In this document: in pieces, positions 56,195 through 64,000 of the stretch
Position numbering within the stretch: the first letter of the stretch is position 1
Layout: every line of letters begins with the position of its first letter
Assembly: GCF_040183065.1 (NCBI RefSeq)
Contig: NC_091120.1
Coordinates: forward strand, 188,195,627-188,259,626
DNA length: 64,000 bases
Source: Periplaneta americana
Lineage: Eukaryota > Arthropoda > Insecta > Blattodea > Blattidae
Reading direction: 5' to 3'
Translations under genes and position numbers: made by a program
Notes under the pieces: model-generated
Told to the model about the DNA's origin: nothing
Database searches by the model: none
What the model saw: the letters and a program-made list of their open reading frames with translations, nothing else

Positions 56195-57289
56195 GTAAGT
56201 CCTTTTGCATTCACTGTGTGTAACCTATATTACATGTGTTATTTATATTTGTGTTGCAACACGGATTTTGTTATTATAGTAGTACGGTAGCCGTGGTTTT
56301 ATGTGTATGATAAGGAAATTAGGCTAAACTAGCGCTGAGGTACTTGGCTCATACATCTTCCATATACGAATCTTTGACAGGTTAGACTTGGTTAGTTCTG
56401 GTTTTCGCTATACTTCAGGATACCGGTACCCCGTAAGTACATATGTACAAAGACTGTGCAAATTAAAAGTGGTTAAATTTCAGAACACGGATTCCTTCCT
56501 TTAGCCCATCTCTTACTTCAAAATTTCAACCTTGTGCACACAAAATAAATTGACACTGAAAAGTGTCTTTTCGTAAGCATGATGTTGCACATTTGACAAA
56601 CGCAGACAAATCTGCTCTTTTTAATATTTTAAGATATAATTGTCAGTGAGGAATCCGTATACTGAAATTTTCCCCAATACTTGATTTAATGCATAACAGG
56701 CATATGTGAAAATCTGGCGGCTCCGGTATAGTGCACTTATTCCAAAATACCTTGTAAATTGAACGATTTTCACTTCCAAAGTCACCGAAACTATCTTAGT
56801 GTTAGTTTCACTGGAAATTACTTAGATAAGCCTGGAGGAAATAAAATTAATGTGTTTAAACTTGAATATTGGTAAGCACCATCGCAGCACATGATAAATG
56901 CCATGAAATAACTGATATCTGTCACATCTTGGAGAAATCTGTGACAGATATCGGGACTATCTGTCACAAACCTTGGCCTGTTAACCCTCATCAAACCTTC
57001 TTTAATCTCGTTACAAACTTCGATATGGTGCTGTTACAGGTTAAGTGGTGTCTACTCCTATTCAAGTTTGGGCCGTTAAACTTCCACTTTTTATACCTAG
57101 AAATGAATAATAGTACAGGTCTATTTTTATTTTGTTAGGCTATTCTACAAGACATGGGTACATACTCCAATAGCTAAGTAACAGAGACTGAGGATTTTGA
57201 CAAGGTTAGAATGGGTTAGAGGAGAGGATATGTAAGTGACAGGAGGCTGAGGACTGTGACAAATTATTTTGAGTGAATAATTTCAAGGA
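56195..57289. other. Intron, with repeat fragment and short perfect hairpin
   Basis: 56325-56410 resembles the interior of the TIR element at 45837. GATATCTGTCACA (56914-56926) and its exact inverse (56940-56952) form a 13-bp stem with a 13-base loop. Confidence 0.5.
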
Positions 57290-57575
57290 AAAACTGTTTC
57301 GGGCCGGGTATCGATCCCGGGACACTTCACTTGGTGCACGAATGCACAGAAATTGTGTGCACTCACAGTTTGGTTCTGGCATCTTGTCAGCCCATTTGAG
57401 TTGTGTGGAAATAAAGGAAAAATTGTGACTGTGTCGTGTATAGTTCCTGGGGTAGCTCAGTCGGGAGAGCATTTCTGCACTAAGCGAAGGGTCCCAGGAT
57501 CGATACCCGGCCCGGAACAATTTTTCCTTGAAATTCTGCTTTATAGGGAGCTACTACCTGAAAGGCAGATTTGCA
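57290..57575. repeat. SINE with two opposed box-B heads
   Basis: The body and plus-strand head (57450-57520, box A in 'ggtagctcagtcgggagag', box B 'gatcgatacccgg') match the tandem SINE at 23545. On the left, 57290-57322 is an inverted copy of the box-B end and its 'caaggaaaaa' flank, so the unit is bracketed by opposed tRNA-like ends. Confidence 0.75.
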
Positions 57576-57737
57576 TATTTTGAGTGAGTTAGATGAGGGG
57601 ATAACTATGTGTATATGTATTTATTCACACTGCAAATAGATAAATACCTGGTGGCAGTGGTATGTAATTACACTCAATTCTGTGATTTAAAAAAGGGAGG
57701 GAAAGCATTTTTTTTAAATACATAGAAATATAACTTT

Positions 57738-58425
57738 GTTGGGTGCCCTTTCGTACAGGGGCAGTAGCATTTCGTCTAGAGTTAGAGCCCAGTTTAGGTG
57801 TGTGTATTAATCGAAAAAAAATGTCATATAAAATGCGTCCTATTATCAATATTTATAAACGACGTACGCCCTAGTTCAGAACCTATAAATTGTCTAATAA
57901 ATATACGAGGTCACTCAATTAGTCGCAATTTGAAAGGACAGGGACCTCTCAAATTGCAGATTTAGATTTCACGGAGCTTATTCCGACGGCCTTCCCATGC
58001 TTTGTCATCGAACAACAGATGACAGCGTCTCGCCATCCTAACGGCAAACACCAGCCATCTCCTCCTCTCCCCGTTCCGTGATCACTTGATCAAATCTCAG
58101 TCCCCCTCGCGTATGTGGTACCTAAGAGGTTACGTCCAATTTCGACTTCCCCTTCAAAATTTTCTAGAGCTCCTTCAGTGGAGCAGCGTAACCCGGAGTG
58201 AGACTAGTGGCCAACAGGCTTGGAGCTCACATATTTAGTTTTGTATAGCCCCCTACCCCTTGCAAGGACGCGTTTTGCGTACCTTTTAAATTTGTCCTCC
58301 CAATTCTCTTTCGATTTTTCGAATATTTTCTAGCCCCTAATTTTCAATTAATACACACATACCTAAACCGGTCTCTAACCTTAGAGGAAATGCCACTGCC
58401 CCTGTACGGAAGTGCGCCCCTTTTT
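57738..58425. mobile_element. TIR element with ~75-bp inverted ends
   Basis: Left 'cgtacaggggcagtagcatt' and right inverse 'aatgccactgcccctgtacg' anchor inverted repeats that continue through 'ggttagag'-like, 'gtttaggt' and 'gtgtgtattaat' with several mismatches. ~690 bp, noncoding. Confidence 0.75.
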
Positions 58426-58747
58426 TTGTTTCTTAGTAGAGAACCCTGTGTGCTTGTTAAACCGTAATTTCTGTAGCTAGAAAGTAAATTAAGTCCACAA
58501 CATATTTTCCATATTTTGTTGATAAGAAGAGTCACAGTCATGGAGTCGTGACTTTAATCTGACTATTACACTCTTACTATGTCATACTACTTTTGACCAA
58601 TAAAACGGTACGAAAGGACGTATTTCAACCAATCATGGCTGCTTATCGCACAATTTTATCGCGTCCCTAGCATTTGTTTAATTTTATCGCGTCCCTAGCA
58701 TTTGTTTCTTTGTTTGCCAACATTTGAAACTGCGCTGGTCTGGACGT

Positions 58748-58750
<3 letters not shown>

Positions 58751-58814
<64 letters not shown>
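58751..58814. repeat. (AT)n microsatellite
   Basis: About 31 AT units. Confidence 0.97.
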
Positions 58815-58818
<4 letters not shown>

Positions 58819-58951
58819 CAAACCACTCCAGTCGATGCACAGCAGTTTCAAATATGACTCTCATTGGCATTCAAGAACAAGGATTAATAAAAATCACTGA
58901 TCATACCTATGCATCTTCTGAAATCCGATTTACAAATAAATGAAGAGCACC

Positions 58952-59266
58952 ATTCGGAAATCCTGAATAAGTTGAATACACCATGTAGGCCTAAATCAAC
59001 GAGTTCCACTTCTATTACGCACACGTCCAATATAACATCAATTGAATCACCAACCACATTCAAATTTGAAAATTGTACATTCAATAATTATTCCTTTTAA
59101 AATTATTCATTCGGAAATCCTGAATAAGTTGAATACACCATGTAGGCCTAAATCAACGAGTTCCACTTCTATTACGCACACGTCCAATATAACATCAGTT
59201 GAACCACCAACCACATTCAAATTTGAAAATTGTACATTTAATAATTATTCCTTTTAAAATTATTCA
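58952..59266. repeat. 157-bp tandem duplication
   Basis: 58952-59108 and 59109-59266 are nearly identical ('attcggaaatcctgaataag' to 'ccttttaaaattattc'). The short related ORFs here are part of the duplication and are not evident genes. Confidence 0.93.
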
Positions 59267-59825
59267 TGTTTATTTTTTATGTCATCGTCGTTAATAAAAC
59301 TTTTCTAACACTTGTGTATATTAGTTAGGTTATGTTATAGCTTCTGCTATATGGTATTATGGATAGTCACGTATCAGAGATGGTTTAATATTAAGATTTA
59401 TTGAAAAGTAATCATTACACTGTCTGTATAAAGACACTACTGCCATCTAGCATGCATCTAGCGTAATATTTGTAATGTTGAGATGGTACAATAATACATT
59501 TGAAGACAGTTGTATTTTCGTAAGTCAATTAATATTTTATTGTATTGGAGTACTTCGTTACATCTAATCTTTATATACTTTCTTCTAATCGTGTAATAGT
59601 CAATTAAATCCCACTCGAGTTTTGATTTTCTCTAGATAAATCAAAACGTCTAGTGAGATTACTGTTGACTAAACAGTATTCTCTGACGTCATAGCCTACT
59701 ATATAACTCCACTTGGATTTCTTACATTCACATTAGCAGCAAAGAAAGGACAAGGTGCTTTTAGGGAAACAGTAATACAGTAGTAATAATTTATTTACCA
59801 TTGATTCAAAACTGTTAGCCTCAAA
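59267..59825. other. No recognised gene
   Basis: AT-rich, no bounded element recognised. Confidence 0.35.
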
Positions 59826-59827
59826 TT

Positions 59828-60220
59828 TTTAAGGAGATAGGCAAAAGCCATTGGGTCTTACATTTGGTTCTAGGTTCCCCCTTTCGAAATATAAATACAT
59901 CAATTACAACAAACGAAAATTCACATGTTCCATCCAAGAACGTGTGTTGTGGAGCTGATTTTCTAATATTCAGAAGTAAACTGAATGACTTCACAAAAGT
60001 AATACGAGTAGAATACATTCCCCACAAACATATTATGCTTTTGTGTGAGAAAATATTGGCGTTACCAGGAAGTGATTTGGAACATGATAAGCAAATGCTA
60101 ATATCTTTTACTTCAGAAAATTTTTATTTTACGTTTGTTTCATGTTTATTAGGTCTTGTATTAAAAATCATACTTATATTTCAACGGGTCAGTTCAGAAG
60201 GGAAACAACTCAAAATATAA
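59828..60220 (+). CDS. Unknown ORF, copy 1 of a duplicated pair
   Basis: The open frame runs from about 59819 (after a stop at 59816) to the stop at 60218-60220. It includes K-E-I-G-K-S-H-W-V-L, then VLGSPFRNINTSITTNENSH, V-C-C-G-A-D-F-L, LPGSDLEHDKQMLISF and a hydrophobic segment FYFTFVSCLLGLVLKIILIF near the end that could span a membrane. No family was recognised, and no ATG opens the conserved part. It could be an exon of an unidentified gene, or part of a repeat. Copy 2 lies about 864 bp downstream. Confidence 0.4.
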   Translation, partial: FKEIGKSHWVLHLVLGSPFRNINTSITTNENSHVPSKNVCCGADFLIFRSKLNDFTKVIRVEYIPHKHIMLLCEKILALPGSDLEHDKQMLISFTSENFYFTFVSCLLGLVLKIILIFQRVSSEGKQLKI

Positions 60221-60440
60221 AGTTTTGAGATAACTGAATTTTAAAGCTTCATGTTGCTCTGAAAAATCTAATTAATACACTCTAATTTGAAACTTATAGT
60301 ATGCATGAAACATTAATAGAATTTGAAGTAATTTCGGGATTCTTTTATTATAGGATATCGCTTAATTTTCGTAAAGTTTGACAAACGATTCTAATGTCAC
60401 AACATGGCCGACGTAAACCAACATGACGAGTAAATAAAAC

Positions 60441-60620
60441 TCACTGAGATATCACCTCAACTAACCCACTAACCTTTTCACATAAGTTGACCTCATGTCA
60501 CTGAAATATCACCTCAACTAACCCACTAACCTTCTCACATAAGTTGACCTCATGTCACTGAGATATCACCTCAACTAACGAACTAACCTTCTCACATACG
60601 TCGACCACATGACATCACCC
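60441..60620. repeat. 57-bp tandem repeat, three units
   Basis: Units begin 'tcactga(g/a)atatcacctc' at 60441, 60498 and 60555; the third is more diverged. Confidence 0.92.
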
Positions 60621-60689
60621 CATTCTCCAATCTAGCCAACATATATTCTCATAAACACACTACCGATATCCTATAGTCATATAGACCCA

Positions 60690-61075
60690 TTTTTAAAAAG
60701 ATAGGCGAAAGCCATTGGGTCTTATATTTGGTTCTAGGTTCCCCCTTTCGAAATATAAATACATCAATTGCAACAAACGAAAATTCACGTGTTCCATCCA
60801 AGAAAGTGTGTTGTGGAGCTGATTTTCTAATAAACAGAAATGAACTGGATAACCTCACAGAAGTAATAGAATATATTCCCCACAAACATATGTTTTTGTA
60901 TGAGAAAATATTAGTGTTGCCAGGAAGTGATTTGGAACATGATAAGCAAATGCTAGTATCTTTTACTGTAGAAAATTTTTATTTTATATTTGTTTCATAT
61001 TTATTAGGTCTTGCATTAAAAATCATACTTATATTTCAACGGGCCAGTTCAGAAGGGAAACAACTCAAAATTTAA
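60690..61075 (+). CDS. Unknown ORF, copy 2 of a duplicated pair
   Basis: Same layout as 59828-60220: K-K-I-G-E-S-H-W-V-L, VLGSPFRNINTSIATNENSR, LPGSDLEHDKQMLVSF, FYFIFVSYLLGLALKIILIF, ending S-S-E-G-K-Q-L-K-I stop. About 82% identical in protein by eye. The two length differences between the copies are deletions of 6 and 3 bases, both keeping frame. Similarity also covers ~120 bases after the stop. Confidence 0.4.
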
Positions 61076-61288
61076 AGTTTTGAGACAACTGAATTTTAAA
61101 GCTTCATGTTGCTCTGAAAAATCTAATTAATAAACTCTAATTTGAAACTTATAGTATGTATGAAACATCATTAACAGAATCTGGAATAATTTCAATGATC
61201 CTTTGATTTTTCACAGCAACATAAAGCTTTAAAAGGCAGGTTTCTCAAAACTTTAAATTTTGGGTTGTTTCCCTTTTGAACTGATCTG

Positions 61289-61292
<4 letters not shown>

Positions 61293-61346
<54 letters not shown>
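61293..61346. repeat. 54-base T run
   Basis: Uninterrupted T homopolymer; could be an inverted poly(A) tail or an assembly-sensitive tract. Confidence 0.97.
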
Positions 61347-61640
61347 CACTTCTCGTGGGTACTCACCTTGTCGTGGTGAGGGGGCTTAAACTTGTTGTTT
61401 AAGCTAACAAGTAACAAAGAGGTACCCACATAAGCTGCATTACCACCAACGCAGTCCCACTATATTTTTCACTGTTTATATTCATGGAGTCCGTCAGTGT
61501 AAAATTCTCCGGAGGTAAAATAGTCCCTCAATCGGATCTCCGGGTAGGGACTGCACTGAGAGATGCCAAAAATCGTACTAAAGTACTTATTTGGAACACC
61601 AAAAGTCACACTGTCCAGTCAATCAGAGCCAAATTTAAGT
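61347..61640 (+). mobile_element. Possible LINE 5' end fragment
   Basis: The text 'ttgtcgtggtgagggggctt', then 'ccggaggtaaaatagtccct' and 'gatctccgggtagggactgc', is typical of leader sequences before the endonuclease of RTE-like insect LINEs, and 'tatttggaac' would begin that domain. Only the leader remains. Confidence 0.5.
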
Positions 61641-61646
61641 ATTGAA

Positions 61647-61945
61647 GGGCGGCCGGGAGCTCAGTTGGTAGAGCAGCTGGCTACGGACTGGAAGGTCCGG
61701 GGTTCGATCCCAGGTGGTGACAGGATATTTTCTCGTTGCCAAACTTTCAGAACGGCCCCGAGGTTCACTCAGCCTCCTATAAAATTGAGTACCGGGTCTT
61801 TCCCGGGGGTAAAAGGTGGTCAGAGTGTGGTGCCGACCACACCACCTCATTCTATTGCCGAGGTCATGGAAAGCATGGGGCTCTACCTCCATGTCTCCCA
61901 AGTGTCTTAATGGTATGTTACGGGGATACCTTTACCTTTTTTTTT
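61647..61945 (+). repeat. tRNA-derived SINE, third family
   Basis: Head with box A in 'ggagctcagttggtagagca' and box B in 'ggggttcgatccc', then the body 'ggtggtcagagtgtggtgcc' and 'gaccacaccacctcattcta', ending in a 'ggggatacctttaccttttt' tail. Confidence 0.9.
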
Positions 61946-62907
61946 TTACTTCTTTAAGTAGCCTATTGAAAAGAAAATCAATTACTTGTAGTCATGCTGA
62001 ATTGTTCCATTATGGGAATAAGATCAAGGTTCAAAGAGTACATTCTTAGAACTGATAAGTCATAAGAATGCAAATACAATAATGGTAGGGTATATTGTCA
62101 TTTGAATAGCGTGAAATAAGCATACTGACTAATTCAGATGCTCAATGGAATATGACTACATCAGAAATGTTCTTCTCAAAACTAAAGAACAATAACATGC
62201 TTCATTTTTTTCATATAGTCCAGTTTATGCTGTAAAACTTGTTCAAAGCAGAATTGCATGAGACCTAAATATTTTTCTGAATTTGACAAATTTCCACATT
62301 ATAGAAAACTACTCAAATCTTAAATTAAAATCATCAGTACCAGTTGCAGAAGACACAGCCCTGCAGTATATATTGACTACACCCCAACTCTGGCTACTAG
62401 CAACAGGCGTCTATAATGAACACCGATCAAAATACCCCTCATTTCTCGTGAAAAACAACTGAATAGGCTACAGTAAACTATAGTGGACTTTGTTGTCAGC
62501 AAACAGCTGGATACATTAAGAAGATTGATTGATTGATTGATTTTGGGTTGTTTTCCTTTTGAACTGATCCATCAATTTGTTTTCCAGTTCTATAAGTATT
62601 GAAAAGAAAATCAATTACTTGTAGTCATGCGGAATTGTTTCATTATGGGAATAAGATCAAGGTTCAGAAAGTGCATTCTTAGAACTGATAAGTCATAAGA
62701 ATGCAAATACAAACGGTAGGGTATATTGTCATTTGAATGGCGTGAAATGAGCTTACTGACTAATTCAGATGCCCAATGGAATATGACTACCTCAGAAATG
62801 TTCTTCTCAAAAGTAAGAAACAATAACTTGCTTCTTTGCTCTCGCTAAGTGGTTTTATATTTTATTTTATCTGTCCTAGTATTCATTTTATTATTGTAAA
62901 TATTTTT

Positions 62908-62908
62908 G

Positions 62909-62945
<37 letters not shown>

Positions 62946-63002
62946 TAATTAATTAATTTGTATTACTATCTTTGTATCTCCGTTACGGTTGTTTTATTAT
63001 TA

Positions 63003-63049
<47 letters not shown>

Positions 63050-63055
63050 GTTACT
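62908..63055. repeat. ATT/TTA microsatellites
   Basis: (TTA)n at 62910-62945 and 62996-63050 with AATT and mixed sequence between. Confidence 0.93.
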
Positions 63056-63168
63056 ATTATTTCTATCATCAACATTATTATTGATCTCTGTAAAATTTTG
63101 TAGACTACTGGACTGTGCCCGAGCATGAGCATATGCTTCATTTCGGATATCAATTCATATGTATCATT

Positions 63169-63425
63169 TCAAATGTGTTGTTGTTGTTTTCTAATGCCAG
63201 GCATTTGACCTCTTGCACTCCAATATTTTTCAAAGATATTGTCATGGTCAGCCACTGACGCACAGATTTTGAGGTGTTCTGAATCCATTTCTTGATTTGA
63301 GTTGCACAATGGACAGTTAGGAGACTGATATATTCCAATTCTATACAGATGCTGGGCCAAACAGTCATCGCCTGTTGCCAACCTAAATGTCATTTCAAAT
63401 GTAAATTGTGAATAAATTAGAATTA
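63169..63425 (-). mobile_element. LINE C-terminal zinc-knuckle fragment
   Basis: Minus-strand frame F-R-L-A-T-G-D-D-C-L-A-Q-H-L-Y-R-I-G, then [21 protein letters not shown] (Cys-Cys-His-Cys knuckle), then F-E-K-Y-W-S-A-R. This is the tail of the LINE type seen at 37370-37856. The far end abuts a C10 run at 63430. Confidence 0.8.
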
Positions 63426-63724
63426 GATCCCCCCCCCCCCCCAGTTTATACAGTAAAACTTGTTCAAAGCAGAATTGCAAGGGACCTAAATATTTTTCTG
63501 AATTTGACAAGTTTCCACATTATAGAAAACTACTCAAATCTTAAATAAATTGCATTAAGAACCTGTGTAATATGATATGATACACAATGAGGTTAGTTGG
63601 AGACGCTCGAGTTTTCGTCCAGAGCTGGCCCGGCTATCAATGTGTTGGTTACCGCGAGAAACACAATCACATCTCCAGCACTGTTACAATGCTTAAAAGT
63701 TACTGTATTTACCAAGCTCACCCG

Positions 63725-63885
63725 TTCCTCAAAATGTCCTCCATTTACTGCAACACACATTTGACATCTTTTTATGAAAATTGCGGTCACTCTCACTAGT
63801 TCTTCAGCACTGATAGAATTTATTGCATCTCTTATATTCTGTTTAAGTTCGTTTATGGAGTGTGGTTTCTTGCATTCTGTAGGAC
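63725..63885 (-). pseudogene. Mariner-like transposase C-terminal fragment
   Basis: Minus-strand translation gives S-I-N-E-L-K-Q-N-I-R-D-A-I-N-S-I, then A-E-E-L-V-R-V-T-A-I-F-I-K-R-C and N-G-G-H-F-E, the usual end of IS630/mariner-type transposases. Related to 44430-44600. Confidence 0.72.
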
Positions 63886-64000
63886 CTTAATTTAAGTAAT
63901 ATTACTGCTACACAAGCAGAACTTTTGCTTATACCAGTTTCCTGCGCTAAACATCTGAAGGATTATTGAAGGGTATGTTCCAATCTTTCACCAGTCTCGT

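Larger units (their letters stand above)
61950..63545. repeat. Segment duplicated in direct orientation, each copy interrupted
   Basis: 61965-62215 matches 62590-62835, and 62215-62335 matches 63440-63545. The first copy is preceded by the T run, LINE leader and SINE; the second is split by ATT repeats and a LINE fragment. The minus-strand ORF 62611-62823 (N-I-S-E-V-V-I-F-H-W-A-S-E-L-V) lies in the second copy and is broken in the first; no family recognised. Confidence 0.8.

Noticed and set aside
58909..59257. Two short related ORFs as a gene pair
   Set aside because: They simply reflect a 157-bp tandem duplication and lack any domain or codon-level evidence of constraint.
61647..61725. Possible functional tRNA gene
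   Set aside because: tRNA-like head of a SINE with body and tail following.

Overview
This is eukaryotic, AT-rich DNA, almost certainly from an insect. It carries exons split by GT-AG introns, tRNA-derived SINEs of the kind common in hemimetabolous insects, many non-LTR retrotransposon fragments and many terminal-inverted-repeat (TIR) DNA transposons. Large, transposon-packed introns fit a cockroach, termite or other big-genome hemimetabolous insect; this is inference, since no species-diagnostic sequence was searched. No bacterial-style operons, CRISPR arrays or intact viral genomes were seen.

Two host genes can be supported, both on the + strand. The first is a high-affinity choline transporter (SLC5A7/CHT1 family). 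Nine exons between 16896 and 42406 encode the C-terminal ~80% of the protein with a consistent reading phase; the N-terminal ~100 residues lie upstream, probably outside the window. One intron appears to use a GC-AG splice pair. A 5'-truncated LINE has inserted exactly at another exon's splice donor and duplicated that donor in its target-site duplication (TSD). The second gene is the start of a STAM-binding-protein (AMSH/STAMBP)-like deubiquitinase: two exons at 55408-55538 and 56096-56194, with the rest beyond the window.

Layout. 1-16.9 kb: transposon debris, including a hAT remnant, RTE-like LINE copies, a second LINE type, TIR elements, a 2.5-kb hAT element with intact TSD, and a TTAA-bounded element just before the first choline-transporter exon. 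16.9-42.4 kb: the choline-transporter gene, its introns filled with a degenerate AT-rich tandem repeat, LINEs, SINEs (one inside another), nested TIR elements, a mariner-like remnant and a hAT element carrying another transposon. 42.4-55.4 kb: intergenic, with a ~410-bp triplicated repeat, more TIR elements, a ~33-bp satellite array and a 213-bp foldback with perfect 72-bp arms. 55.4-64 kb: the STAMBP-like start followed by tandemly duplicated segments, two of which keep related ORFs differing only by in-frame indels, plus SINE, LINE and mariner fragments.

I found no dedicated novel multi-gene system. The most unusual observations are the splice-donor duplication by a LINE, the GC-AG intron, the perfect long foldback, and the duplicated ORFs of unknown origin. 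Transposon class names rest on motif recognition, TIRs and TSDs read by eye.
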